Shown: one piece after another, positions 9,230 to 17,841 of the stretch
Layout: every line of letters begins with the position of its first letter
Position numbering within the stretch: the stretch's first letter is position 1
NCBI RefSeq assembly: GCF_026130545.1
Contig: NZ_JAMOIM010000003.1
Coordinates: 62,001 to 126,000, forward strand
Reading direction: 5' to 3'
Source: Lichenifustis flavocetrariae
Lineage (GTDB): Bacteria; Pseudomonadota; Alphaproteobacteria; Rhizobiales; Beijerinckiaceae
Length of the DNA stretch: 64,000 nucleotides
The notes under the pieces: model-generated
What the model saw: only the letters and a program-made list of their open reading frames with translations
Told to the model about the DNA's origin: nothing
The model's database searches: none
Position numbers and translations under genes: made by a program

Positions 9230-10435
9230 TCAGTGCGCCACGGCTGGTTCGGTCGGCAAGGGAGTCGCGACGACGGCAATCGGCGCGGCACTCGAATTCG
9301 TCGCGTCGGGAGTCGGGACCGCGGCCGTCCGTCCGTCCGCGCCGATGACCGCCACGGTGTCGCGATCTTCCTTGCGGGAGGCGCCAAGCTGGGCACCGAT
9401 GCTTTGCACGATGTCGGGCGCGTTCGCGTAATTGGCATGGCCGATGAACCCGACGCTTTCGGCGCTCGTATCATAGACTTTCACGCCGAGTTGCTCGATC
9501 GCCGCCTTGTCCTCGGGCTTGGTCGGATCGAGCGCGCCGACGCGCTGCCGGTCATTGGCAAGCGCACTTGACAATGAGAGTGCGCGATCGTTGTGGGCGG
9601 CGAAGACTGAGACGTGCGCCTGTTCGCCGAGCCGGGCGAGTTGCTGGCGAAAGACCCCGAGATCGATGTCGGGCGAAGCCAGCATGACTTCGCCGAGATG
9701 TCCGTCGAGATCGGGATGGCCCGCCACCGCATTGTCGCGCAGGGCCTCCATGGCGAGCCAGGCGCCCATCGAATGGGCCAGGATATGCACCTTGCCAACC
9801 CCGGGGACATTGGCCAGCGTCAGCATGAGCCGTTCAAGGGCGTCGCGCGAGGCCGCCGCCGTCTCACGATCCGAGCCATAGGCGAAGAGCGAGTTGCGGG
9901 AGGCCCAAGTGAACAAGACTGGTACGCCACCGAAGCGGCCATCGAAGACAATTTGGGCGAGACGATATCGCGCCTCGTCGAAACCATTGTTGAAGCCATG
10001 AACGAAGAGCAGGATATCGCGATTCGAGCCGATGCGCCCGGACACATGCGAGGCAACCTCCTGCGGAAACTGGTCGTCGTCGAGGCCACGACGGCTCGTC
10101 GCCACGAAGTCACGCATGCGGTTCGCCGAACCGAAGCTCGGCCGTTCGACAAGGCCGGTTTCGTGTCCGGGCGGAACGCTGATCGTCGCGAGGGAGAACT
10201 TGGCGACCCCGTCCGGATTGGCTTCATCGGAGCTGTTTTGCGGACCTTTTCGGGTCGAGGCCACGAAGATCTGGATCGGATGGGGCGAGCCCTCAGGAGC
10301 GCCCGTCACGAAATTCCCGACGCTGGAGACGCCGTCCGCGACAGCCGTCACGCCGGTGGACACGCAAGCCGAAAGGCTGAGCGACACCGTCACGACCAGG
10401 ATGCCTCTCCATACCCCGAATGCTAGCTGGCCCAA
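9230..10435 (-). CDS. alpha/beta hydrolase lipoprotein (DUF900 family)
   Basis: The N-terminus is a lipoprotein signal peptide ending in the lipobox LSAC (SLSLSACVSTG), so the mature protein should be membrane-anchored through its Cys. The body is a DUF900-type alpha/beta hydrolase: IQIFVASTRKG near the start, ILLFVHGFNNGFDEARY (oxyanion/HG motif), and the nucleophile elbow ILAHSMGAWLAMEAL with Ser in HSMG. The frame is open to 10477 with no ATG. I prefer TTG at 10435, which has GAGGGG just upstream and gives a standard-length signal peptide; GTG at 10465 or TTG at 10477 are alternatives. Substrate unknown. Confidence 0.8.
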   Translation of the reverse strand: MGQLAFGVWRGILVVTVSLSLSACVSTGVTAVADGVSSVGNFVTGAPEGSPHPIQIFVASTRKGPQNSSDEANPDGVAKFSLATISVPPGHETGLVERPSFGSANRMRDFVATSRRGLDDDQFPQEVASHVSGRIGSNRDILLFVHGFNNGFDEARYRLAQIVFDGRFGGVPVLFTWASRNSLFAYGSDRETAAASRDALERLMLTLANVPGVGKVHILAHSMGAWLAMEALRDNAVAGHPDLDGHLGEVMLASPDIDLGVFRQQLARLGEQAHVSVFAAHNDRALSLSSALANDRQRVGALDPTKPEDKAAIEQLGVKVYDTSAESVGFIGHANYANAPDIVQSIGAQLGASRKEDRDTVAVIGADGRTAAVPTPDATNSSAAPIAVVATPLPTEPAVAH

Positions 10436-10546
10436 ACCAATCCCCTCGCCTATGCCCCCCGGCACCTGCGTGGACAAAGATGGTGTTAGTGGGACCTGAC
10501 AACCTTGGGCCCTGTCATCCCGCGACGAAAGCCGTCGATGCGGCTT

Positions 10547-11569
10547 TCAAGCCACGCCCACGAACGCGGCGGTCAGGTTTTCAGAATGGCGGATGCGACC
10601 GACTTCGATGCCGTTCCAGTTGCGAAGCACGGGATCGAGTTGCGTCGAAAAAGCCGCGTGGTCATCCGGCGACCAAGGCATCGTGGCGGCGAGAAGCTGC
10701 AGCAGGATCGCCTCCGATGCCCGCGTCGCGCCATCGTCGCATTTGAGGGCAAGCCCCCAGCCACGCTCGGGCAGGCTCGCGCAAAACACACCTTCCGCCC
10801 CGGTTTTCGTGAAGACCCGCTCGCGGAAATGCTCGCCCAATTGCGTGTCGAGCCGTCCTGGTCCCGCGACCATGACGGGATGAGCCGCCACGGACCGCCG
10901 CAGCCGGGCAGCGGCGGCTTGGCGCGAAGGGCCGAATCCCTCACCCGTGCCCAACCGGGCGAAGGCTCGCGCAAGGTGCCGCAACGGGACCGCGTAGGTC
11001 GGAATAGAGCAGCCGTCCGTCCCGGCGCCATGCGTCAGGTCGGTTTCATAGACCTCGGCAAGCGCCGACTTGACGGCGCGTTGAACCGGGTGGTCGGGTC
11101 CGACATAGCCTTGTGGCTCAGCCCCAAGCCCGCAGGCGAGACAAAGAAAGCCAGCGTGCTTGCCCGAGCAATTGTTATGCAGCGCGGAGGGCTCGGCGCC
11201 CTGCCGAATGAGTGTCTTGCTGGCCCGCTTGGAACTCGGCCAATGCACCCCGCATTCGAGGGCCGCGCCGGTCAGACCGGCTTTTGCGAGAATCGCTACG
11301 GCCGCTTCGGTATGGATCGGCTCGCCGGAATGCGAGGCGCAGACCAACGCCAATTCGGCGTCGGTCAGTCCGAATCGATCAGCCCAACCGTTCTCGACGA
11401 GCGGCAGCGCCTGCAAGACTTTGACGGCTGAGCGGGGATAGACGGGGCGGTCGATATCGCCCACCGACGCAACGACAGTGCCACTCGCATCGATCACCGC
11501 GAAGGTGCCGCGATGACGGCTTTCCACGATCCCGTTCCGGGTGACTTCGACGAGGACGGGATTGGCCAT
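10547..11569 (-). CDS. L-asparaginase II (Rhizobium-type)
   Basis: A 340-residue asparaginase of the rhizobial class, unrelated to the E. coli enzymes; it converts L-asparagine to aspartate and ammonia. Diagnostic motifs: YPRSAVKVLQALPL (Ser47/Lys50 pair), CASHSGEP, NNCSGKHAGFL (Cys and Lys of the metal site), GTDGCSIPTYAVPL and VMVAGPGRLDTQL. In the studied Rhizobium etli enzyme the equivalent Ser-Lys tandems and zinc-bound cysteines are catalytic. ATG at 11569 is the natural start. A terminator for the upstream omp gene separates the two, so it is probably transcribed from its own promoter. Confidence 0.88.
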   Translation of the reverse strand: MANPVLVEVTRNGIVESRHRGTFAVIDASGTVVASVGDIDRPVYPRSAVKVLQALPLVENGWADRFGLTDAELALVCASHSGEPIHTEAAVAILAKAGLTGAALECGVHWPSSKRASKTLIRQGAEPSALHNNCSGKHAGFLCLACGLGAEPQGYVGPDHPVQRAVKSALAEVYETDLTHGAGTDGCSIPTYAVPLRHLARAFARLGTGEGFGPSRQAAAARLRRSVAAHPVMVAGPGRLDTQLGEHFRERVFTKTGAEGVFCASLPERGWGLALKCDDGATRASEAILLQLLAATMPWSPDDHAAFSTQLDPVLRNWNGIEVGRIRHSENLTAAFVGVA

Positions 11570-11593
11570 GGGATGGGATTACTGCTTTGGTCA

Positions 11594-11624
11594 CAAAAAA
11601 TCCGGCAGGCCAGGGCCCGCCGGA
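11594..11624 (-). terminator. rho-independent terminator of first omp gene
   Basis: On the minus strand, an 11-bp G/C-rich stem (TCCGGC...GCCGGA with one mismatch) is followed directly by TTTTTT. It lies 54 bp past the stop of the omp gene and before the asparaginase start. Confidence 0.85.
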
Positions 11625-11677
11625 GTCTTGTAGTCTGATTCGAACCCCGTTCGGAGCTGAGCGCCCCGAAGTCGATC

Positions 11678-12508
11678 TCAGTAGGAGCCGAACTTGTAGT
11701 TCAGGCCGATGCGTGCGAGGTCGCCGTCGTTGGAGACGCGCGAGGTGTAACTTCCTCTGCTGCCCGGAGCAGCTGCGAGAAGAACGTTGGTGCGGCCGAG
11801 ATCGTAGTGCAGATATTCGGCTTTGATCGTGACGGCGCTCGACTTGAAGAAGTTCAAGAACGAGCTGGTCGGCAGGGCATATTCGACACCGCCACCGTAG
11901 GTGTAGCCAGTCTCGATCTTGTTGTGCACGCCGGAGTAATTCGTCACACCGGCCGCATTGGCGAAGGTGACGTTGTCCTTGACGCCACCGTAGGCGAAAC
12001 CACCCGTTCCGTAGACCAGGAACTGGCCAAAGGCGTAACCGACGCGACCACGGAAGGTGCCGAGGAAGTCGAGACCCGAGCGGAAGTTCGAGATTCCCCC
12101 GGCATTGCCCACATAGGTGCCGGATTTTGAAAGGTCGGTGTAAGCGGCATCGGCTTCCATACCGAACACGATCCCGCTGCCAGGACCACCAAAGCCACCA
12201 AATCCGGGAACCTGGAAGTTATAACCGACTTGACCACCGCCGGTGAAGCCGTCGCTGCTGCGCGACACGCTGCCTGGCCGGTTTCCGCTGATCACACCCG
12301 TGTTGACGGCCGTGTTCCCGAAGTTCGTGAACTTGCCTTCGTGATCGAACGCGTAGCCCGCGTTGATGCCGAAATAAGCGCCGGTCCAGGTGAACATGGG
12401 CACCGGCGGGGCATAGACCGGCGGGGCTACTCGGCTCGGCAGGTCAGCCGCGAAAGCGGTCCCGGAGATTGACGCGAGAAGCGCGCTCGCAACGAAGAAT
12501 TTTTTCAA
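11678..12508 (-). CDS. Omp25/RopB-family outer membrane beta-barrel protein
   Basis: A signal peptide (KKFFVASALLASISGTAFA) is followed by the family N-terminus AADLPSRVAPPVYAPP, then TWTGAYFGINAGYAFD, the first strand of an 8-stranded barrel. It ends in LARIGLNYKFGSY, an outer-membrane beta-signal with aromatic C-terminus. I place the start at TTG 12508: AGGTGG lies 5 nt upstream, and the paralogue next door starts at the equivalent TTG-AAA-AA. The frame is also open from GTG 12517. These small surface porin-like proteins are abundant in Hyphomicrobiales and help envelope stability. It has its own terminator. Confidence 0.9.
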   Translation of the reverse strand: MKKFFVASALLASISGTAFAADLPSRVAPPVYAPPVPMFTWTGAYFGINAGYAFDHEGKFTNFGNTAVNTGVISGNRPGSVSRSSDGFTGGGQVGYNFQVPGFGGFGGPGSGIVFGMEADAAYTDLSKSGTYVGNAGGISNFRSGLDFLGTFRGRVGYAFGQFLVYGTGGFAYGGVKDNVTFANAAGVTNYSGVHNKIETGYTYGGGVEYALPTSSFLNFFKSSAVTIKAEYLHYDLGRTNVLLAAAPGSRGSYTSRVSNDGDLARIGLNYKFGSY

Positions 12509-12567
12509 GAAAACCACCTGTTTTCAGCACCCTGCTTGCCTGGCTTCTATCTGGCTCCAGACCATTC

Positions 12568-12588
12568 GGATATGACCTGGCTGCAACA
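12568..12588 (-). promoter_or_regulatory. conserved upstream element of omp paralogue 1
   Basis: Read on the minus strand, TGTTGCAGCCAGGTCATATC recurs nearly unchanged (TGTTGCAGCGAGGTCATAGC) upstream of the second omp gene, at similar distance from the start codon (about 60-80 bp). It contains a -35-like TTGCAG but no convincing -10 at 17 nt. It may be a shared promoter part or operator, or simply relic sequence from the duplication. Confidence 0.4.
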
Positions 12589-12620
12589 CAAGCGGCACAA
12601 AGGTGCGTCAAATTACTGTC

Positions 12621-12661
12621 AAAAATGGTTCGGGCACGGGAACGTTGCCGTCCCGTGCCCG
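12621..12661 (-). terminator. terminator of second omp gene
   Basis: A perfect 11-bp inverted repeat (CGGGCACGGGA / TCCCGTGCCCG) with a 9-nt loop lies 35 bp past the omp stop on the minus strand and is followed by AACCATTTTTGAC, so the T tract is displaced by 4 nt. Confidence 0.75.
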
Positions 12662-12695
12662 ATTGAGGGAAACCTATTTATTGAACCGAAGCAGC

Positions 12696-13529
12696 TCAGT
12701 ACGAGCCGAACTTGTAGTTCAGGCCGACGCGAGCGAGATCGCCGTCGTTCTTGAAGTGCGCTGTGTAGGCCCCAGCCGAACCATTGTTACCGGTTGCCGC
12801 GACAGTCACGTTGCTACGACCGAGGTCGTAATGCAGGTACTCGGCCTTGATCGTCACTGCGCTCGACTTGAAGAAGTTCAGGAACGATGACGTGGGCAGC
12901 GCATATTCGATACCGCCGCCGTAGGCATAGCCGGTGGCCATGTCGCTGTTGCTACCCGAGTAATTTACGAGGTTGTTCGCGCCAACGAACGTGGCCCGGT
13001 TATTGGTGCCACCATAAGCGAAGCCGCCCGTGCCATAGATCAGGAACTGGTTGAAGGCATAACCCACCCGACCGCGCACCGTGCCGAGGTAGTCGAGGCC
13101 CGTGCGGAACGTGGTGGTGCGGCCGCCGTAGCTGAACGTGTTGCCACGGTTGAGATCCGTGTAGGCCGCATCGGCTTCAACACCGAACACGATCCCGCTG
13201 CCAGGGCCGCCGAACCCACCGAAGCCAGGGATCTGGAAGTTGTATCCGACCTGACCACCGCCCGTGAACCCGTCAGCTGAAGACGTGTAACGCGCGATGC
13301 GGCTCGTGCCGACGCCGGTTGCACTGCCAGTGCCGTTGAAGGTGTTGATTCGCGTGGTGCTGTCGAACGCGTAGCCCGCGTTGATACCGAAATATCCACC
13401 CGTCCAGGTGAACACCGGAACCGGCGGCGGCATGTACACCGGCGGAGCAACCCGACTCGGCAGATCAGCGGCCAGAGCGGCGCCGGACATGGTTGCAAGC
13501 ACCAGGCCTGCCGTCAGAATCTTTTTCAA
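12696..13529 (-). CDS. Omp25/RopB-family outer membrane beta-barrel protein (paralogue 2)
   Basis: A 277-residue tandem paralogue of the preceding porin. The signal peptide ends in MSGAALA, followed by AADLPSRVAPPVYMPPP, the first strand TWTGGYFGINAGYAFD, and the terminal LARVGLNYKFGSY. The start is TTG (TTG-AAA-AAG) with GGGTGA 6 nt upstream; no ATG exists in a suitable place. The C-terminal half (EYALPTSSFLNFFKSSAVTI onward) is almost identical to paralogue 1. The loops between the first strands differ, as expected for surface-exposed parts. Both genes read in the same direction with separate terminators. Confidence 0.9.
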   Translation of the reverse strand: MKKILTAGLVLATMSGAALAADLPSRVAPPVYMPPPVPVFTWTGGYFGINAGYAFDSTTRINTFNGTGSATGVGTSRIARYTSSADGFTGGGQVGYNFQIPGFGGFGGPGSGIVFGVEADAAYTDLNRGNTFSYGGRTTTFRTGLDYLGTVRGRVGYAFNQFLIYGTGGFAYGGTNNRATFVGANNLVNYSGSNSDMATGYAYGGGIEYALPTSSFLNFFKSSAVTIKAEYLHYDLGRSNVTVAATGNNGSAGAYTAHFKNDGDLARVGLNYKFGSY

Positions 13530-13590
13530 CGCAAGTCACCCATGAGTAAGCATTTGACTTCACCCAACTTACAGGCTGACCGTCGCTATG

Positions 13591-13610
13591 GCTATGACCT
13601 CGCTGCAACA
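13591..13610 (-). promoter_or_regulatory. conserved upstream element of omp paralogue 2
   Basis: This is the second copy of the element described before omp paralogue 1 (minus strand TGTTGCAGCGAGGTCATAGC), 62-81 bp before the TTG start. The sequence between the element and the start is not conserved between the two genes, which argues for selection on the element itself. Confidence 0.4.
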
Positions 13611-13800
13611 GGGCCTAAGTTGAAGTGGGCGGAACTTGATCTGGACAACAAGCTTCGGCAACAATTTGGCCTCATTTGCCCGTCTAAAGGGATCACAATC
13701 GTGTGAAAGCGCTTTTTATATGCATTGTCGGCGGAACTTTTCATTCACTCTTAATTCTTTAACAATTGCTTACTTTGTCTCCGAACCCCTTTATTGCAAG

Positions 13801-13903
13801 GTGCGGACTCCCACCTGTTAACAAGCCGGTTGCGCGGCTGGACGGTCGTCCGCATGATCTGATGCAAGCGCCCTGTCGCCGACAGGGGGCAAGGGAGATC
13901 GTC
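13801..13903 (+). promoter_or_regulatory. possible structured leader of the 2-hydroxyacid dehydrogenase gene
   Basis: The stretch 13530-13903 has no gene; its middle (13700-13800) is AT-rich and probably holds divergent promoters. The last 100 bp can fold: TGCGGAC (13802) pairs with GTCCGCA (13848) around an inner AGCCG/CGGCT hairpin, then CCCTGTC-GCC-GACAGGG (13871-13887) forms a tight hairpin immediately before the AAGGGAG ribosome-binding site. This could be a cis-regulatory RNA or attenuating structure; no known riboswitch class was recognised. Confidence 0.35.
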
Positions 13904-14875
13904 TTGAGCTCGTTCCACGTCCTGATTCCCGTACCAGTCCTCTCCGTCGTGACGGACGGACTTGCCTCAGCCTGTCGGATCACGAAACTATGGGAGGCGG
14001 ACGATGCGACGATCGAGCAATCGGCGGCCGATATTCGCGGCATAGCGCTTGGCGGACATTTCCCGGTGGACGGCGTCTTTATGGGGCGTTTCCCCAACCT
14101 CGAAATCGTCAGTAATTTTGGCGTCGGCTACAACAATATCGACACTGCCTGGGCGGCCCGGCACGGCATTGTCGTCACCAACACGCCCGACGTCCTCAAC
14201 GAAGAGGTCGCGGACACAGCGCTCGGCCTGATCATCTCCACGGCGCGGCAGTTGCCCGCGGCGGAGCGCCATCTCCGCGCAGGACTCTGGACAGAGCGGC
14301 CGTTTCCCTTAACCGCGACGCTGCGCGGCCGGACGGTCGGCATCCTTGGTCTGGGGCGTATCGGCAAAGCGATCGCCAAACGCGTCGAGGCCTTCGGCAT
14401 GGCGGTCGTCTACCATGGCCGCAAACCGCAGCCCGGCGTCGGCTACCTGTATTGCCCCAGCGTGATCGCGCTCGCGGAAGCCTGCGACATCCTGGTCGTG
14501 ATCGCGCCTGGGGGTGCCGAGACAAAACATCTGGTCGATGCCGCAGTGCTCAAAGCGCTTGGGCCGGACGGCATTCTGATCAATGTGGCCCGAGGCAGCG
14601 TGGTGGATGAAGCGGCGCTGATCGACGCCCTTCAGAGCAAAACAATCCTGGCAGCAGGGCTCGATGTGTTCGCACAGGAGCCGCACGTGCCGCAAGCCCT
14701 GCTCGACATGGACCATGTCGTGCTCTTGCCGCATGTCGGTTCAGCCTCCACACACACACGCAACGGCATGGGACAATTGGTCGTCGACAATCTCCTGTCA
14801 TGGGCGGCTGGCCAAGGTCCTCTCACGCCCGTGCCGGAGACACCCTGGCACGGCGAGACACGAGTGCGATCATGA
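13904..14875 (+). CDS. D-2-hydroxyacid dehydrogenase (glyoxylate/hydroxypyruvate reductase type)
   Basis: A 323-residue NAD(P)-dependent 2-hydroxyacid dehydrogenase. The Rossmann motif is GILGLGRIGKAIAKR. The catalytic triad is visible: Arg in INVARGSVVDE, Glu in FAQEPHVP, His in LLPHVGSAS. NFGVGYNNIDTAWAARHGI is the usual substrate-domain loop. The frame is open upstream to 13766, but TTG at 13904 has GGGAG 7 nt before it and yields the normal N-terminus. Likely substrates are glyoxylate, hydroxypyruvate or hydroxyphenylpyruvate; the sequence does not decide. The stop overlaps the next start (ATGA), which suggests translational coupling. Confidence 0.9.
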   Translation: MSSFHVLIPVPVLSVVTDGLASACRITKLWEADDATIEQSAADIRGIALGGHFPVDGVFMGRFPNLEIVSNFGVGYNNIDTAWAARHGIVVTNTPDVLNEEVADTALGLIISTARQLPAAERHLRAGLWTERPFPLTATLRGRTVGILGLGRIGKAIAKRVEAFGMAVVYHGRKPQPGVGYLYCPSVIALAEACDILVVIAPGGAETKHLVDAAVLKALGPDGILINVARGSVVDEAALIDALQSKTILAAGLDVFAQEPHVPQALLDMDHVVLLPHVGSASTHTRNGMGQLVVDNLLSWAAGQGPLTPVPETPWHGETRVRS

Positions 14876-15690
14876 GCTCACGGCCCGCTTTCAAAGCTCT
14901 GGGTTCGGCAATGACCGAAATGGGGGCCTGCCTTATGCTTCGCATTGGGGCCATTCTCCCGACGGCCGTCCTGTTGCTCGCTTTGCCGCATGCGGCCCTG
15001 GCTTTCGGCAACCCCGTGGGCGTCTGGACCATCACGGCGGACGGGACCGCACGCCAATGCCGGATGCAGTTGCGAGAAGATGTAGCGGAGGCCAACGGCC
15101 ACCCGGTCGCAATGCCGCCCGCTTGCCATCACGCCTTCCCGATTCTCGCGACCGTGCGAAACTGGGCTGCCGTCGACGACCTGCACCTCACCCTGAACGA
15201 CGACAACGGCAACGCCATTCTTGTCTTCGAAGATGAAGGGGGCGAGAATTTTAAGGCCGCCGGGCCGGACGGGAGCAGCTACACTCTCAGTCCGATCGGG
15301 ACCGCGAAGCCGCGGCCTCCGATCGCCGCGACGACAGCCGCGGCCGAACCCGAAAGCCGACCGAAAGTCACGACCGGCTCTGGGCAAGCCCTTTCGATCA
15401 CGGCCGTCGCCGGCCACTACGCCGTCATGCGCGGTCCGCGCGATACGGGCTGCATGGTCACCCTCGATGATCAGACCAAGGGACCGCAGGCGACCTTGAA
15501 GGCCCGCCTCGCTCCGGCCTGCCGTGACCAGGGCATCGTCATCTTCGATCCGGTCGGATGGCAGTTGAAGGCGGGCCATCTGGTTCTGACGGCCCGGAAG
15601 GGTCACACGACCGACCTCGACCGCAATGAGGAAGGCATGTGGGTCAAAGATGCCACGATGGGCGCCTCACTTGGCTTGAAGCGCCTTTAA
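14872..15690 (+). CDS. secreted protein with two AprI/Inh protease-inhibitor domains
   Basis: A hydrophobic signal segment (LRIGAILPTAVLLLALPHAALA) targets the protein to the periplasm. Two copies of the AprI/Inh-type small beta-barrel follow: one from about residue 47 (GVWTITADGTARQCRMQL, second Cys in MPPACHH), the other from about 180 (AGHYAVMRGPRDTGCMVTL, second Cys in APACRDQ, then GWQLKAGHLVLTARKG). Each has the Cys pair expected for the family disulfide. In Pseudomonas and Serratia, Inh proteins protect the periplasm from their own serralysin. ATG 14872 overlaps the previous stop; ATG 14935 would give a shorter signal peptide. A tandem double-Inh protein is unusual. Confidence 0.7.
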   Translation: MSSRPAFKALGSAMTEMGACLMLRIGAILPTAVLLLALPHAALAFGNPVGVWTITADGTARQCRMQLREDVAEANGHPVAMPPACHHAFPILATVRNWAAVDDLHLTLNDDNGNAILVFEDEGGENFKAAGPDGSSYTLSPIGTAKPRPPIAATTAAAEPESRPKVTTGSGQALSITAVAGHYAVMRGPRDTGCMVTLDDQTKGPQATLKARLAPACRDQGIVIFDPVGWQLKAGHLVLTARKGHTTDLDRNEEGMWVKDATMGASLGLKRL

Positions 15691-15701
15691 GACATCACAG
15701 A

Positions 15702-15724
15702 GGGGGCGCCCGGACGACGCCCCC
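15702..15724. terminator. bidirectional stem-loop between convergent genes
   Basis: GGGGGCG and CGCCCCC form a 7-bp G/C stem with a 9-nt loop, centred between the inhibitor gene and the convergent COG0523 gene. No T tract on either side. Confidence 0.5.
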
Positions 15725-15737
15725 CGCGGGACTTTCC

Positions 15738-16766
15738 TCAGGCCACGCAGGCCATGAATTCGGTGCGGATACGGTCCTCGGGAAGATTGCGGCCAATGAA
15801 CACCACGCGGGACGTCCGCTTCTCGCCCGGCTTCCATTCCTTCTGAACGTCGCCGTCGAGCATCATGTGAACGCCCTGGAAGACGAAGCGCTTCGGTTCG
15901 CCCTTAAAGGCCAGGATCCCCTTGGAGCGCAGGATATTCTGGCCTTCGGTCTGTACCAGCGTGTTGATCCAAGGCATGAATTTCTCCGCCACCACCTCGC
16001 CGGGATGGTCGATAGCGACCGACTGCATGTCCTCGTCGTGATAATGCTTGAGGCCGCCATGGTGATGGTGGTCGTGTCCGTGGTGATCGTGCCCATGGTG
16101 GTCATGATCGTGGTCGTGATCATCCTTTTCGAGGAAGGCGGGTTCGATCTCGAGGATGCGGTCGAGATCGAAGGCACCTCGATCGAGTACGTCTTCAAGC
16201 TTCACGGCGCAGCGCTCCGTCTTGTGCAGCCGGGCATAGGGGTTGATGCCGCGAATGCGGGCTTCCACCTCGCGCAATTCCTCGGGACTGACGAGATCGG
16301 TCTTGTTGAGAACGATCACGTCCGCAAAAGCGATCTGGCTCTTGGCCTCCGGGGCATCCTTGAGACGTGCGCTCAGCCATTTGGCATCCGCAACGGTCAC
16401 CACCGCATCGAGCCGGGCATGTTCCTGCACGTCCTGGTCGACGAAGAAGGTCTGGGCGACCGGAGCCGGATCGGCGAGACCAGTTGTTTCCACGATGATG
16501 GCGTCGAACTTGCCTTTGCGCTTCATCAAGCCTTCGAGGATTCGGATCAGGTCGCCCCGCACGGTGCAGCAGATGCAGCCGTTGTTCATCTCGAACACTT
16601 CCTCGTCGGCGCCCACCACCAGGTCGTTGTCGATGCCGACCGCTCCGAACTCGTTGACGATCACGGCATATTTCTTGCCGTGTTGCTCCGTGAGGATGCG
16701 GTTCAGAAGGGTCGTCTTGCCTGCGCCAAGATAGCCGGTCAGCACCGTGACGGGGATTTTAGACAT
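15738..16766 (-). CDS. COG0523/CobW-family GTP-binding metallochaperone with His-rich loop
   Basis: A 342-residue G3E GTPase. Walker A is [11 protein letters not shown] (11-21), the metal-binding motif CICC is at 64-67 within [12 protein letters not shown], and NKTD (154-157) gives guanine specificity. CobW C-terminal domain follows. A His/Asp-rich loop (about 217-243, repeated HDH and HHGHD) is typical of zinc-handling members such as ZNG1-like proteins, rather than true CobW of cobalamin synthesis. No cobalamin genes and no recognisable Zur box are nearby, so the metal and client are inferred. It is monocistronic by spacing. Confidence 0.88.
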   Translation of the reverse strand: MSKIPVTVLTGYLGAGKTTLLNRILTEQHGKKYAVIVNEFGAVGIDNDLVVGADEEVFEMNNGCICCTVRGDLIRILEGLMKRKGKFDAIIVETTGLADPAPVAQTFFVDQDVQEHARLDAVVTVADAKWLSARLKDAPEAKSQIAFADVIVLNKTDLVSPEELREVEARIRGINPYARLHKTERCAVKLEDVLDRGAFDLDRILEIEPAFLEKDDHDHDHDHHGHDHHGHDHHHHGGLKHYHDEDMQSVAIDHPGEVVAEKFMPWINTLVQTEGQNILRSKGILAFKGEPKRFVFQGVHMMLDGDVQKEWKPGEKRTSRVVFIGRNLPEDRIRTEFMACVA

Positions 16767-16953
16767 GGGATAGGATCTCCGGATGCGCGAGCCTTCAGGC
16801 GGCGCCGTCGCTCGCTTATATGGGGTGCGGAGATGGGATCAAAGAGGTGTGGGGAGACGGCCACGGCCCTTTGATCCGGCATCGCCAGACAATCCAGGTC
16901 TTGGACACCCCGGATTGCCGTAGCGGTTAAGCCGCTTGCCCGCGACGGTTCGG

Positions 16954-17841
16954 TCAGAGGCTCCCGCCGAGCTGTTTCTTCAATTCGGCCTTGAACCCCT
17001 CCGCGAGTTCTGGGCGTGCCAGCGCGAACGCCACATTGGCGGCCAGGAAGCCGAGCTTCGAGCCGGTGTCGTAGGTCCGCCCATCGAAGCGGACGCCGTG
17101 GAACGGCTGCTGCTTCGCAAGCTTGATCATGGCGTCGGTCAGCTGGATTTCGCCGCCGGCCCCTTTCTCGCCATGCTCCAGAATCGAGAAGATCGACGCG
17201 TCGAGGATGTAGCGGCCCGAGATGATCGAAGTCGAGGGCGCCGTACCTTTGGCGGGCTTCTCGACCATGCCGGTGATCTCGAACGTGTGGCCCGCATCCT
17301 TGCCGATCGACACGATGCCATATTGATGGGTTTCCTCCATCGGCACCTCTTCGACCGCGATGACGTTGCCGCCGTACTGTTCGTAAGTCTCGATGCACTG
17401 TGCGAGGCAGCGCGAGCCGAGCTTGCCACCCATCGTCACCATGTCGGGGAGCAGCACCGCGAAAGGCTCGTCGCCAATGATCTCACGGGCACACCACACC
17501 GCATGCCCGAGGCCGAGCGGGGCTTGCTGCCGGGTGAAGCTCGTGGCGCCGGCCGGTGGCAGGTCAGCCATCAGAGCCTGGTATTCCTTGGTCTTGCCGC
17601 GCGCCTGGAGCGTCGCTTCGAGTTCGAAGGCCATGTCGAAATGGTCCTCGATGACCCCCTTGTTGCGCCCGGTGACGAAGATGAAATGCTCGATGCCGGC
17701 CTCCTTCGCCTCGTCGACGACGTGCTGAAGAACGGGGCGGTCGACCACCGTCATCATCTCCTTGGGTACGGATTTCGTGGCCGGCAGGAACCGCGTGCCG
17801 AGCCCGGCGACGGGAAAGATGGCCTTTCGAATGCGCTTCAT
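16954..17841 (-). CDS. galU: UTP-glucose-1-phosphate uridylyltransferase
   Basis: Makes UDP-glucose from UTP and glucose-1-phosphate for envelope polysaccharides. It has the nucleotidyltransferase signature [18 protein letters not shown], the sugar-phosphate region [15 protein letters not shown] and [11 protein letters not shown], all typical of bacterial GalU at 295 residues. ATG 17841 has GAGGA upstream; a TTG codon directly before it is ignored. It is divergent from galE with 189 bp between, which probably holds both promoters. The 187 bp between it and the COG0523 gene (16767-16953) shows no gene or clear signal. Confidence 0.95.
   Translation of the reverse strand: MKRIRKAIFPVAGLGTRFLPATKSVPKEMMTVVDRPVLQHVVDEAKEAGIEHFIFVTGRNKGVIEDHFDMAFELEATLQARGKTKEYQALMADLPPAGATSFTRQQAPLGLGHAVWCAREIIGDEPFAVLLPDMVTMGGKLGSRCLAQCIETYEQYGGNVIAVEEVPMEETHQYGIVSIGKDAGHTFEITGMVEKPAKGTAPSTSIISGRYILDASIFSILEHGEKGAGGEIQLTDAMIKLAKQQPFHGVRFDGRTYDTGSKLGFLAANVAFALARPELAEGFKAELKKQLGGSL

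Noticed and set aside
13751-13763. CtrA-like box TTAATTCTTTAAC
   Set aside because: The half-sites are 4 bp apart instead of the 7 bp of the CtrA consensus, and the surrounding DNA is AT-rich, so chance is likely.
15639-16874. 411-codon plus-strand frame opposite the COG0523 GTPase
   Set aside because: No domain or signal; it is the antisense shadow of a gene with GTPase motifs in high-GC DNA.
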